From assembly GCA_024685975.1 (NCBI GenBank), contig JAIBDZ010000001.1, forward strand, positions 62,001 to 126,000: 64,000 nucleotides of DNA, read 5' to 3'. Below the pieces are notes generated by a model. The model worked only from the letters and a program-made list of their open reading frames with translations. It was not told the origin of the DNA and ran no database searches. The DNA is from Piscirickettsiaceae bacterium (GTDB lineage Bacteria > Pseudomonadota > Gammaproteobacteria > Nitrosococcales > Methylophagaceae). Made by a program: the position numbers and the translations under genes. Shown piece after piece: positions 37,340-46,781 of the stretch (positions within the stretch are counted from its first letter, which is position 1; each line of letters begins with the position of its first letter).

Positions 37340-38752
37340 TTAAAGTGTATCTGAGGCGTAATCAGCGAGTCTTGACCGCTCTCCTCGTAGTAAGGTGATA
37401 TGTCCACTATGTGGCCAATTTTTAAACCGATCGACGACGTAGGTTAAGCCAGAGGTGGTTTCACTTAAATAAGGCGTGTCAATTTGAGCAATATTACCTA
37501 AGCAAATGATTTTGGTGCCAGGCCCTGCTCGTGTGATGAGGGTTTTCATTTGTTTAGAGGTTAAGTTTTGTGCTTCATCGATAATGATAAAGCGGTTTAA
37601 AAAAGTACGGCCTCGCATGAAATTTAAAGAACGAATCTTGATCCAGCGATGCAATAAATCTTGAGTTGCTTGGCGGCCCCAATCTCCCTCATCTGTTTGG
37701 TTAAGCACTTCTAAATTATCCATTAATGCGCCCATCCAAGGCGTCATTTTTTCCTCTTCAGTGCCAGGTAAAAAGCCAATATCTTCCCCCACTGGTACGG
37801 TAACGCGGGTCATAATAATCTCAGAATATTGCTTCATTTCAATGGTTTGGGTGAGCGCAGCCGCTAAGGTGAGTAAAGTTTTCCCCGTACCGGCTTGACC
37901 GAGCAAGGTCACGAAATCAATATTAGGATCCATTAATAGGTTAAGTGCAAAATTTTGTTCTCGGTTTCTGGCATTGATTCCCCAAATGGCATGACTTTCT
38001 TTGCTGTAATCGTTCAGAATTTCAATATCAGCAGTGGCCTCATTAGGGTTTCTGACAATGGCTTCTATACTGTTGTCATCACCAGGGGAATAAATTAATT
38101 GATTGGGGTACCAATTTTTGACGATGTCGCCAGTAACTTCATAGAATGTTTTCCCTTCACTGCTCCATGATTCTAAGTGTTTGAGGCTTTCCCAAAAATC
38201 AGTGGGTAATTCGCTAGAGCCTAGATAAAGTAAGTCAACATCATCTAAGACTTTATCGTTGTAATAATCTTCCGCATGAATGCCTAAAATAGAAGCTTTG
38301 ATGCGTAAATTAATGTCTTTTGATACTAAGGTGACGGTAATGTCTTTTAAGGTTTGCTGTAGCCCATTGGCGACCGCAAGAATGGCATTGTCGGCTTCAT
38401 ATCCTGGCAGTTCTTTGGGTAAATTATGTTCAATTTCAGTTGTTTGAAAAAAAAGTTTTCCTGTTGCGCGTTGTGAGTCATCTAGGTTTTGGTTACTTGG
38501 CAAAGTGAGCCCTTGAGAAATATCCGTTTGGGCTGGATTTTCTAACATCAATTCATCAAGAAAACGGCTGACTTGGCGTACATTACGTGAGACTTCGGAG
38601 AGGCCTTTTTTGCCATGGTCGAGTTCTTCTAAAACAACCATGGGGAGGAATATATCGTGCTCTTCAAAACGGAATAGGGCAGTGGGGTCGTGCATGAGGA
38701 CATTGGTGTCGAGTACAAATAAGCGTTTACCGGAGATGGTTTTTCTTATCAT
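37340..38752 (-). CDS. PhoH-family PIN-ATPase protein
   Basis: A 470-residue two-domain protein of the PhoH2/YlaK type. The N-terminal PIN ribonuclease domain (FVLDTNVLMHDPTALFRF, conserved Asp) is followed by a C-terminal PhoH ATPase with Walker A LLGQAGTGKTLLTLAA and Walker B FIIIDEAQNLTSKQMK. Related PhoH2 proteins act as RNA helicase/ribonuclease, often in toxin-antitoxin settings, but there is no antitoxin-like gene here. A separate yeast-like PhoL beside ybeY is a different family member and is not seen. Confidence 0.92.
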   Translation of the reverse strand: MIRKTISGKRLFVLDTNVLMHDPTALFRFEEHDIFLPMVVLEELDHGKKGLSEVSRNVRQVSRFLDELMLENPAQTDISQGLTLPSNQNLDDSQRATGKLFFQTTEIEHNLPKELPGYEADNAILAVANGLQQTLKDITVTLVSKDINLRIKASILGIHAEDYYNDKVLDDVDLLYLGSSELPTDFWESLKHLESWSSEGKTFYEVTGDIVKNWYPNQLIYSPGDDNSIEAIVRNPNEATADIEILNDYSKESHAIWGINARNREQNFALNLLMDPNIDFVTLLGQAGTGKTLLTLAAALTQTIEMKQYSEIIMTRVTVPVGEDIGFLPGTEEEKMTPWMGALMDNLEVLNQTDEGDWGRQATQDLLHRWIKIRSLNFMRGRTFLNRFIIIDEAQNLTSKQMKTLITRAGPGTKIICLGNIAQIDTPYLSETTSGLTYVVDRFKNWPHSGHITLLRGERSRLADYASDTL

Positions 38753-38783
38753 GGCAATCCTAATTCCTATGTTGTTTAAGTCG

Positions 38784-38812
38784 ATTATGGGACAAGTTGG
38801 GATATGTGGGAA
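38784..38812 (-). promoter_or_regulatory. Candidate promoter of the phoH-family gene
   Basis: On the minus strand TTCCCA and CATAAT are 17 bases apart (four and five of six consensus positions). This places transcription about 25-30 bases upstream of the ATG. Confidence 0.4.
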
Positions 38813-39113
38813 GAGAAAATTGCTGATGGCAAGAATGTCATCTAGATGTCAATCTACTCTGCTATAATGCTAGATTACGTAGACCACGATATTTTTTTTC
38901 TTTAACTAAAGCCTTGTTTAAGCATCATTTTTTTTGGGTTTTGTTAAGCTATTATTTTGATACTGTATTTTCATTGATGTGTGGCATGACGTTCCAGTAA
39001 TAAAAAATGAATTTATGTTGCCTTTGAGGCCGCGGTAAGACAATAAAGTCTCCAAGCGAAATGATGTGGTGTTTAGGCTATTTGCGGATTTCGCGCGGTA
39101 AATGAGGGTTAAA
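38813..39113 (+). promoter_or_regulatory. Long intergenic leader before slyX with extended -10
   Basis: Between the phoH-family gene and slyX I see no gene. TGCTATAAT at 38860-38868 is a good extended -10 promoter on the plus strand. It would start a leader of about 240 bases before slyX-tmcA, or a separate short RNA. Two runs of eight T (near 38893 and 38932) follow but have only weak hairpins before them. The ORF track's 74-residue minus-strand entry here has no ribosome site or recognisable content. Confidence 0.4.
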
Positions 39114-39338
39114 ATGAGTATGGATAAACTAGAAAATGCCATGATTGACTTGCAAACGCAGGCGGCTTTTCAAGAAGGTTTATTAGAGCAACTGAACCAA
39201 GTTGTGACCGAGCAACAACAATATATTATGCGTTTAGAGTCGCGTTTGGAGTCACTACAGGTTTTGGTGAAGAGCCTACAAACGACACAGTTATCTCATG
39301 GCGAAAGTGGTCATGAACCGCCACCACCTCATTATTAA
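39114..39338 (+). CDS. slyX: SlyX family coiled-coil protein
   Basis: A 74-residue protein, almost entirely one heptad-repeat helix (LENAMIDLQTQAAFQEGLLE, followed by VVTEQQQYIMRLESRLESLQ). It ends PPPPHY, the SlyX tail. Start chosen at ATG 39114, with GAGGG upstream; 39102 in the track lies before that site. The cellular function of SlyX is not known. tmcA follows six bases later. Confidence 0.9.
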   Translation: MSMDKLENAMIDLQTQAAFQEGLLEQLNQVVTEQQQYIMRLESRLESLQVLVKSLQTTQLSHGESGHEPPPPHY

Positions 39339-39344
39339 ATAGAG

Positions 39345-41372
39345 ATGATGGAACAACGTCGGTGTGTTGTTTTACAAGGTGATGATGTGTGGCAAAAAAG
39401 TATTTGTCCACGTTTATTATCTCGTTTTAATTCTGACAACATCATTGAAATAGCTGGATCTCAAAACGCTGTCTATTCTGATGCATCATTAACCTACTCT
39501 CAGGCTAAAAGCCTTATCGGGCAGGAATATGACGTCGTTATCTTCCACCTTGCAGGGGATGTATCTGCTGATAGCTTAGGTATTGTCGTGGGCACGATTC
39601 GAGCGGGTGGTGTTTTGGTTTTATGCCTGCAGGAGGTTCAAGCTGCAGGACGTTGGCTACAACGTTTTATGACATTAACTCAATCATATGTCTCGAGCGG
39701 GCCAGTATTTTATTGTCTAAACCCCAGCGATCCTATTCCAGCGTTATCACCACCGTCTCATGTTGAGATGACAACGACAGCAGAGCAGTTAGAAGCAATA
39801 AAGGCTGTACAGAAAGTGGTGACGGGTCATCGCCGTAGGCCTTTAGTGATAACCGCCGATAGAGGTCGAGGTAAATCAGCAGCATTAGGCATGGCAGCTG
39901 CGGAATTATTGCGACAAGGTAAGTCCCAGATTATTGTCACGGCGCCAAGTCTGTCGGCGGCAAAAATGGTGTTTGAACATGCCGCTCGTGTTTTGTGTGA
40001 TGCCGAGGTGAGTACCAGCAAAATTGTATATCAAGGTAAAACGATAGTTTTTATGGCCCCTGATGCGTTATTAGCCTCAAATTGTGATGCTGATTTAGTG
40101 ATCGTTGATGAGGCTGCTGCGATCCCCAGTGCGATATTATCAACTTTATTATCTCGATATTCACGTTTGGTATTTGCCAGTACTTTACATGGTTATGAAG
40201 GAACAGGCCGTGGTTTTGCTGTTCGGTTTTATGGTGAGTTAGAGCGACAAACACCAGATTGGCAACATTGTAAATTGACATCACCAATACGTTGGCGACG
40301 CGATGATGTGTTGGAAAAATGGAGTTTTGACGTTTTATTATTAGATGCCGACCCGGTCAATCATGAACAGGTTTTATCGGCTTCTATAACAGATGCTTAT
40401 TGTGAACGACTTTCAGCTGAACAGTTATTAAATGATGAGTCGTTATTGCGTCATGTCTTTGGGTTGATGGTGTTAGCGCACTATCGAACACGCCCATCTG
40501 ATTTACAAATATTACTTGATCAGCCTGGAATGCAAATTGACGTGCTCCGGATTGACGGTATGGTCATTGGTTGTGCATGGTCAGTATCTGAGGGCGAGTT
40601 AGCAGCTGATTTATCACAAGCTGTTTATCGAGGTGAGCGGCGGATTTCAGGACATTTGTTACCACAATCCCTATTGGCTCATACTGGCTTGCCACATGCT
40701 GGACAATATCGCTATCAACGCATTATTCGATTGGCTATTCATCCTTCAATACAACGACAAGGGTTAGGGCTGAGATTAGTCAAAGCTATGCTTGAAAAAT
40801 GGACGGATCGTGATCTGGTCGGGGTGAGTTTTGCTGCGGATTCTGCCATGCTGACTTTTTGGCAACAATGTGGTTTTAAATTAGTTCGTCTTGGCGTTCA
40901 GCGTGATGAAGTCAGTGGGGCTTATGCCGCTATTATGTTACAAGCGCGATCTGATGATGGGGACAATTTGCTGGTACAAGCTTGCACGGCTTTTGGCGAG
41001 CAATGGGATGATCTTGTGGCAATGCAGTTTAAGACATTATCGCCAACACTAGTGACTTCCATCTCGCAGTCTTTAACCCAACAACCGATCAGGATTACCA
41101 AAAGAGAGCGTGGCGATATTACCCGTTTCGCTCAAGCTAAGGCGGGGTATGCTTTTTGCCAAACGTCGATACGTCATTATGTACGACAAGCGGTAAGGCA
41201 GGCGATATGGTTACAGTTAGATGACGCAACGCAGTCTTTGTTAGTTCAGCGTGTTTTACAAGGAAAGACCATCCCTGATGTTGTGGCAACGCTGTCTTTG
41301 ACAGGGAAAGCGCAATTAGATAATCATTTGCGACAGGCTATCGCGCAGTTAATATTGCTCACGTCGGAATAA
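39345..41372 (+). CDS. tmcA: tRNA(Met) cytidine acetyltransferase
   Basis: Makes N4-acetylcytidine at the wobble position of elongator tRNA-Met, using acetyl-CoA and ATP. 675 residues, close to E. coli TmcA (671). An N-terminal DUF1726-like domain is followed by an RNA-helicase-type ATPase (Walker A ADRGRGKSAALG; Walker B VIVDEAAAIPSAIL), a GNAT acetyltransferase domain (LAIHPSIQRQGLGLRLVKAM) and a C-terminal tRNA-binding domain. ATG 39348 is an alternative start. The last 24 bases overlap the 3' end of mshQ on the opposite strand. Confidence 0.95.
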   Translation: MMEQRRCVVLQGDDVWQKSICPRLLSRFNSDNIIEIAGSQNAVYSDASLTYSQAKSLIGQEYDVVIFHLAGDVSADSLGIVVGTIRAGGVLVLCLQEVQAAGRWLQRFMTLTQSYVSSGPVFYCLNPSDPIPALSPPSHVEMTTTAEQLEAIKAVQKVVTGHRRRPLVITADRGRGKSAALGMAAAELLRQGKSQIIVTAPSLSAAKMVFEHAARVLCDAEVSTSKIVYQGKTIVFMAPDALLASNCDADLVIVDEAAAIPSAILSTLLSRYSRLVFASTLHGYEGTGRGFAVRFYGELERQTPDWQHCKLTSPIRWRRDDVLEKWSFDVLLLDADPVNHEQVLSASITDAYCERLSAEQLLNDESLLRHVFGLMVLAHYRTRPSDLQILLDQPGMQIDVLRIDGMVIGCAWSVSEGELAADLSQAVYRGERRISGHLLPQSLLAHTGLPHAGQYRYQRIIRLAIHPSIQRQGLGLRLVKAMLEKWTDRDLVGVSFAADSAMLTFWQQCGFKLVRLGVQRDEVSGAYAAIMLQARSDDGDNLLVQACTAFGEQWDDLVAMQFKTLSPTLVTSISQSLTQQPIRITKRERGDITRFAQAKAGYAFCQTSIRHYVRQAVRQAIWLQLDDATQSLLVQRVLQGKTIPDVVATLSLTGKAQLDNHLRQAIAQLILLTSE

Positions 41373-44300
41373 AATGTGTCGGCTTCCTTTAAATAAGCCG
41401 AAGCTAGCACGACCACGTGCTTCATTATCATATACACCGTTATTATCACTATCATTGAGTAACCAAGCTTGGGTTGTTGCTATATGACTTGTGATATCAA
41501 TATGCCCTTGGTTTTCTTCACCGGGTGCTGAAAAAGTCATCACTGCTGTGCCTGCATTGATGGGCGTAAAGTTGGCACTTGATTGTCCATTATGAATTGT
41601 CATATTGGTCGCTCCTGTTTGTAATGTGCCGTTTGATGTTGTGGGACTACTGAGGCGAAAGTCGTTATTAAGTGTGAGCGTGGTGCAATTATCAGCCGTA
41701 TTATGAACCCATTGATAACCATTATATTGTTCTGTTTTGATATTGAGTGATAATGGGGGTAACTCTGAGCCATGAATACTGTCTATGGCAATCCGTCCAA
41801 AGCGAATTTGTTGGCCGCTCGGTTCTAATGTGTGAGGAAGGGTCGATGCAGCAACATTATCACTGTCTTTGATTCGGGTGAAATTCAAATTAACCTTATT
41901 GCTGAAAGGCGCTATTTGACTATTGGATTGTTTGAGGTAAACGTAGACATCCTGTCCTAATGTTAAGCTTAGTGAGCCATTATGATTATCCACTAAGCTG
42001 ACATTATCAGCTTGCCAATCTAAGGCAACGTAATGGGCTTTATCAGCGCCTAATTGGGCCGCATCTTCCGTGGGAGGTGTTAGGCTGAAATCACTTTCTG
42101 TTAATTTGGCAAATTCATCTTGGTAATTACGTGTGATAGTGCTTGGTGTTGCCGCGTTATACGCTGTGATGGTGAGTTGTGGTTGTGTGGCATAAGTGAA
42201 AGGTTCGCCACTATAACGATAACCGCAGAAGTTAGGGGCAAAGGTGCCATCACTGACAGTCGTGGTTTCAAAGTGATCAGGTATGAAACGTCCAATAGCT
42301 GAGCTAGAGATAAGATTTAATGTTTCGCCGAAGTATGGCGGAGTGGTTAGGTTAAATAGAAAGACACCGACTTCACTGATGGTTTGTTGTACCGTGTGTA
42401 TGCCTTTATCGTCAACGGTCATATTAATACTGGGTTGACTGAGCAGGCCATTGTTGCCATTGGTTGGGGCGATGACTTGTGGTTGGATTCCAATACCGGT
42501 TAATGCAAAGTTGGGTGTGCTGGGATTATCGGTGAAATCAGTATCATTGTCGTCAGTCCAACACGCTGCTTTGACGGATAAATCAAAAGGTTCACCTGCT
42601 TTTTTGAAAATGCTGCAACTGACGTCTTCTTGTTGGCAGCTGGCATTATTGTCATCACTGTAACTGACAAGTGCAACGGGGATGCTCGTTAATGTGCCGG
42701 AGCCTGTGACGATTGAGCCGCTGCCATTGTCATAGTTTACTGTCAGTTGTAATTCGCCTGCATCGTCATATTGTGCTGTAAATTGTGCTTCACCATCGCT
42801 ATCAAAGGTTAAGTTGATATCCGTATCAGGAGTAAGTGTATTGATGTTTTTACCATTAATGGAGACTTGTTTTTGCCCGGTCGAGGGTTGACTATATTCA
42901 GCCCCAAAAGAGAGCGTTTGATTGCCGACTAAAGCTGAGACACATTGTGTGGTATTGCTTCCTTGTTTGACCGCTCTGATAGTGATGTTATCTGAGGGTT
43001 TGCAAGCGGTGAGCGTCGGGATGTCAAAAGTAAAGCCGACTTCAGAGATAGTCATGCTACAGCTTGGGTCTGCGATATTATTAGCAAAGCAGGTAGAATC
43101 ATTTGCTGCAGCTAGACTGCTATCAGTGATAAGTATCGGCAATGTTTTTGCGATGGGTGTATTTAAACTGAATGTTGCTTGGCCATTTTCGATAGTGACT
43201 ATATTGCTTAACCATCCTGTTGATGGTGACAAAGTGACCGTGACATCGTCAGTTATTAGGCTTGAGCAATCAGCATTAGCACAAGCATTAATTGTGATCG
43301 ACGATGGTTGGCAAGTGAGCCCCGTCGTTGGGTAATGAATTTCAAAATGGTCGAGTGATGGTGTATTAGAGCAGCTATGCACTTCATTCATTGCTGTTTG
43401 GATTTCACTTTGGCTTAAGTGAGTCGAATATACAGTTAACTCATCAATATCCCCTTGAAAAGGGGCAAACTTGACGCCTTCGCGTGAACGGTCAGACTCA
43501 CTCCCAATCGTAGTGATGCCGCTATCTGTACCCCATGTTCCGGTATAAGTTCCACTGGCTTTTAAGTGACCATTGACATAAATAGAGCGGGTTTTATTGG
43601 CTTCATCATGGACGGCACTGACAAAATACCAATTGCCATCTTGCGGAATGACGCGACTTGACGTATCTAAACTGATAGGCCTGACATTGCGAGAGAAAAA
43701 CCGTAATTTTCCTGAACCCGGATCATTTAAGCTAAAGGCAAACCCGCCTGAATTGTTATCATCATCAGCAAAAATACGTCCCGGTGTGCTTTTTTCGGAA
43801 CGGATCCATGCGGTGATAGTAAAGTCTTTGTTTAGGCTTTCTATGTCTGGTACGGCAATATAGTCATTGTCCCCATTAAAGTGAGCATAACGACAAGTCC
43901 CTAATGAACCTGAAACAACGGGGTTGCTTTGAGCCGTATTAGCGCCATTGAGTGCGGTGCCATGATACTCTTTGGTACCTGAATCTATTACCTCTTCTGC
44001 AGTGCCAGTCCAACTGGCTTCATCAAAGTGATATTGAATGGGGGGGGCACAAGGCGAACTGGCGGTACGGTTTTGATCAATCGTTTCTTGGGTGATTTCA
44101 CCATTATAGATCTTTAATTCGTCTAATTGTCCTTTAAAACGATAACTGTTGTTTCCCCACCACCCACCTAATCGTAAATGTGGATCAACAATCGCGCGAG
44201 ATTGGTTCGTTTGTCCTCTTTGGCGAGAAAGCGTTTGTTCTACACCATTGAGATAAATTTTATTATCCAACGCATTATTATTGGTAAAGACCACGGTGAC

Positions 44301-45443
44301 ATGGTGCCAAGTGTTGGCTAAACCTGTTGATGAAATACCGTAAATATCTCCGCCTGCGGTATTGAACCCAAAACTGCCGTTATAAATCCAGATATCATGA
44401 TAATTCCACCCTAAAGGCATAACGGAGTTTGTGCCATTCCAGTTCATCCAGAAACTGATTGAGGTTTTATCTCCTGCCGTCGTTGAGACGGGCAGATCGT
44501 TAATATCAATGGCGCCGCCATCAAATTGAGCGCCAGCACAGGTTTCAGGTTTACTGCCTGACGCTGGAGTCAGTTGACGTGAAATAGCCCCCGTTATAAT
44601 GCCTTGGGTATCGCCCGTTTGATCTTCAATAGGAATGCTGCTTGACCAATCGCCATTGAAATCATAACTGGCAATCAGTTCTTCTTCTTGAGGCTCTGGG
44701 TTTACACAGGCTTCAGGAGAGGTGTAACTGAGATCGGCATTAACTTCGGCTTGTGTTAACGCACCGTTATAGATTTTGAATTCATCAATCGCACCTGAAA
44801 ATCGGTAACTATTATCGCCATGCCAGCCACCGATCCTCATTCGACTATTGACGTAAGCACGGCTAGTATTGGGGCTGCTACGCTGTTGCGATAGGGCTTG
44901 TTTTATACCATCAATATACAACTCATTATTGGTTACACTGCCATTGGTAAAAACAGCGGCGACATGATGCCACCCATTCGCTAATCCTGAGGCATTGATA
45001 CCATAAATGTCACTATTGGCTGTGTTAAACCCAAAACGACCACTGACTAACCATAAATCGTGATAAACCCAACCCATAGGCATGACAGAGTTTGTGCCAT
45101 CCCAATACATCCAAAAGCTAACCGAGGTTTTATCTGTGTTATTGGTTGAGACCGGTAATCCAAAGATATCAAGACTACCACCTAGAAAACTGGCAGCAGC
45201 ACAGGTGCTAGCATGCCCGAGCGAATCATCTGAATTTAATCTGCTAATCGTGCCATTGATCGATGCGGCGCTACCACCGAGGGTATTGATGGCTTGCCCA
45301 TTCGTCACCCAGTCGAGATCGTCAAAGGTGTAATGGGCGATAGGGGTTGCAGCGTATACATTGAGTATGGTGAAAAAGTGAATGAATAAGATAATGAGAA
45401 TGCGCTGTGTGAGAGTTTGAAGATGACGTTGCATAAGGTTCAT
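41349..45443 (-). CDS. mshQ: MSHA pilus-associated protein MshQ, LamG-rich adhesin-like
   Basis: A large exported protein of 1364 residues, starting at ATG 45443 (AAGGA upstream; signal peptide around ILIILFIHFFTILNVYA). Three LamG/concanavalin-like domains fill about the first half. The first two are near-duplicates (TSVSFWMYWDGTNSVMPMGW; TSISFWMNWNGTNSVMPLGW), and the third is distinct (DYIAVPDIESLNKDFTITAW). After an Ig-like/cysteine-bearing middle, the C-terminal ~500 residues resemble DUF6701, the hallmark of MshQ. It is last in the msh operon. Such proteins are thought to sit at the pilus tip and bind surfaces or glycans; that role is inference. The track start at 45485 adds 14 residues. 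Confidence 0.88.
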   Translation of the reverse strand: MNLMQRHLQTLTQRILIILFIHFFTILNVYAATPIAHYTFDDLDWVTNGQAINTLGGSAASINGTISRLNSDDSLGHASTCAAASFLGGSLDIFGLPVSTNNTDKTSVSFWMYWDGTNSVMPMGWVYHDLWLVSGRFGFNTANSDIYGINASGLANGWHHVAAVFTNGSVTNNELYIDGIKQALSQQRSSPNTSRAYVNSRMRIGGWHGDNSYRFSGAIDEFKIYNGALTQAEVNADLSYTSPEACVNPEPQEEELIASYDFNGDWSSSIPIEDQTGDTQGIITGAISRQLTPASGSKPETCAGAQFDGGAIDINDLPVSTTAGDKTSISFWMNWNGTNSVMPLGWNYHDIWIYNGSFGFNTAGGDIYGISSTGLANTWHHVTVVFTNNNALDNKIYLNGVEQTLSRQRGQTNQSRAIVDPHLRLGGWWGNNSYRFKGQLDELKIYNGEITQETIDQNRTASSPCAPPIQYHFDEASWTGTAEEVIDSGTKEYHGTALNGANTAQSNPVVSGSLGTCRYAHFNGDNDYIAVPDIESLNKDFTITAWIRSEKSTPGRIFADDDNNSGGFAFSLNDPGSGKLRFFSRNVRPISLDTSSRVIPQDGNWYFVSAVHDEANKTRSIYVNGHLKASGTYTGTWGTDSGITTIGSESDRSREGVKFAPFQGDIDELTVYSTHLSQSEIQTAMNEVHSCSNTPSLDHFEIHYPTTGLTCQPSSITINACANADCSSLITDDVTVTLSPSTGWLSNIVTIENGQATFSLNTPIAKTLPILITDSSLAAANDSTCFANNIADPSCSMTISEVGFTFDIPTLTACKPSDNITIRAVKQGSNTTQCVSALVGNQTLSFGAEYSQPSTGQKQVSINGKNINTLTPDTDINLTFDSDGEAQFTAQYDDAGELQLTVNYDNGSGSIVTGSGTLTSIPVALVSYSDDNNASCQQEDVSCSIFKKAGEPFDLSVKAACWTDDNDTDFTDNPSTPNFALTGIGIQPQVIAPTNGNNGLLSQPSINMTVDDKGIHTVQQTISEVGVFLFNLTTPPYFGETLNLISSSAIGRFIPDHFETTTVSDGTFAPNFCGYRYSGEPFTYATQPQLTITAYNAATPSTITRNYQDEFAKLTESDFSLTPPTEDAAQLGADKAHYVALDWQADNVSLVDNHNGSLSLTLGQDVYVYLKQSNSQIAPFSNKVNLNFTRIKDSDNVAASTLPHTLEPSGQQIRFGRIAIDSIHGSELPPLSLNIKTEQYNGYQWVHNTADNCTTLTLNNDFRLSSPTTSNGTLQTGATNMTIHNGQSSANFTPINAGTAVMTFSAPGEENQGHIDITSHIATTQAWLLNDSDNNGVYDNEARGRASFGLFKGSRHILFRREQY
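44090..45140. repeat. Tandem duplication of a LamG domain in mshQ
   Basis: Two copies (about 44755-45140 and 44090-44470 cores) encode closely matching segments. Both contain SFWMxWxGTNSVMPxGWxYHD, GFNTAxxDIYGI and GWxGxNSYRFxG, ending DEFKIYNG or DELKIYNG. The level of identity indicates an internal duplication within the gene. Confidence 0.8.
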
Positions 45444-45555
45444 TAGATCCTTGTCATCACACAGATTTTTACGATAAAAACGCATAATGCCACTCTATCA
45501 CTTTACATCACTGATGCGAATGAGGATGTACGATGAAGTTCACAAAATAACGGAT

Positions 45556-45945
45556 TTATTGCTGAATAGTCGCTGTTATCGTACGTGATACATAATCTGC
45601 CGAACCAAAAAGGTTATATTCACTTTTTGAGGTGAGTTGGTAAATATGGGTCACGGTAATATCTTCGGTATAGCTGCCTTGGTGATCGCATATGACAGTG
45701 ACATCAAAGGTGCTGCCAGGTAAGGTCAGTAACGTACTTGCTGAACAGGTATCGTTTAGCACGATCTGGGCTATTCCCCACTCAATGCCTGCGTTAGCCG
45801 CTTGGTATGCACGAGCCGATTGTATGGCAAGTAGGCTAGTTTGACGTTGTGTGCTGGAAATATTGACCAAAAATTGCCCTAATAGTCCGATAATGACCAG
45901 AATGAAAATAGCGCCAACCAATGTCATGCCTCGTTGTTTATTCAT
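45556..45945 (-). CDS. mshP: MSHA minor pilin-like protein MshP
   Basis: A 129-residue protein with an atypical type IV pilin N-terminus: MNKQRGMTLVGAIFILVIIG, glycine before the hydrophobic helix, but valine-glycine instead of the usual Glu at +5. It then has SARAYQAANAGIEWG, the PilX-like motif used by minor pilins. The position between mshO and mshQ matches the MSHA locus. Its start overlaps the mshO stop by four bases. Confidence 0.88.
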   Translation of the reverse strand: MNKQRGMTLVGAIFILVIIGLLGQFLVNISSTQRQTSLLAIQSARAYQAANAGIEWGIAQIVLNDTCSASTLLTLPGSTFDVTVICDHQGSYTEDITVTHIYQLTSKSEYNLFGSADYVSRTITATIQQ

Positions 45946-46781
45946 GGTTGATTATCCACTCTCACTTGGCGAATGAGGTTGACAGATTCACCGGCATCAT
46001 TACGAAGCGATAAGGTGATGGTGACAACACCTAACCGTGTATTGGATCCCGAGGTGTAATGAAATTGGCAGTCGGATATGAGGTTAGCTTGAATCGCACT
46101 TGCTGTGATAGGGGGCGGTAAGGGTTGTGTCGCTTGGATTGGGTAAGCAGAATATCTTAACAATACGCGGTTATCTGCACTTGCAGATGATGTATCACAT
46201 CGATAAGTGATAGGGTGGTCAATAATGAAAAAACGTTGATCTTGTGAACGTAGCGGAAATTGAAAAGGTGAAAATGTTATATGACTATTGCTAGCATTAG
46301 TGATGAGACTGGTATTGTCGCCTTGGTAAGGGTTACTTCCAGCAGAGTTTAAAGGATAGATAACCAGCCTGTCTTGGCCGATGGTAATATGACTAAAATG
46401 AGTAAGCTCACCTAAAACGTCCATGCTGGTGTCGGCCATGTCGAAATCTAAAATATCCCCTGTTGGTGGTATCGTGGTGTTATCAAATTGGGCCCGATAG
46501 CGACCGCCATCGACGGTATGGAGAAATTCGATGGTTGTTTTGTCGGCAGAGACACGAATGCTATTAGGTAGGGCACTGCGAATGTCACGTTGTAACGCCC
46601 GCATGGTCGCATCGGCAGCATCGGTCAGTGTCGCTCGACGAGTATTATCGACGTAAGCTTGAATAGGTAGCTCTAGGACGGACGTGGTTATGGTAGCAAG
46701 AATGCCGCTGATGACAATGACGATCACCAACTCGATGAGAGTGAAACCTGAGTGTGTTGGGCGGCGAGAATTTAACATCAA
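45942..46781 (-). CDS. mshO: MSHA minor pilin MshO
   Basis: A 279-residue prepilin with a class III-like leader and cleavage site (RRPTHSGFTLIELVIVIVIS, Glu at +5 present), followed by a large C-terminal domain with ATMRALQRDIRSALPNSIR, typical of PulJ/MshO-type pseudopilins. Expected to be processed by a prepilin peptidase (not in the window) and placed at the pilus tip. Overlaps mshP and mshD by four bases each. Confidence 0.88.
   Translation of the reverse strand: MMLNSRRPTHSGFTLIELVIVIVISGILATITTSVLELPIQAYVDNTRRATLTDAADATMRALQRDIRSALPNSIRVSADKTTIEFLHTVDGGRYRAQFDNTTIPPTGDILDFDMADTSMDVLGELTHFSHITIGQDRLVIYPLNSAGSNPYQGDNTSLITNASNSHITFSPFQFPLRSQDQRFFIIDHPITYRCDTSSASADNRVLLRYSAYPIQATQPLPPPITASAIQANLISDCQFHYTSGSNTRLGVVTITLSLRNDAGESVNLIRQVRVDNQP

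Noticed and set aside
37340-38752. PhoH2-type toxin-antitoxin pair
   Set aside because: The PIN-PhoH protein is complete, but no small antitoxin-like ORF lies upstream in the same direction.
38918-39142. 74-residue minus-strand ORF overlapping slyX
   Set aside because: No ribosome site, composition typical of AT-rich noncoding DNA, and antisense to the start of slyX.
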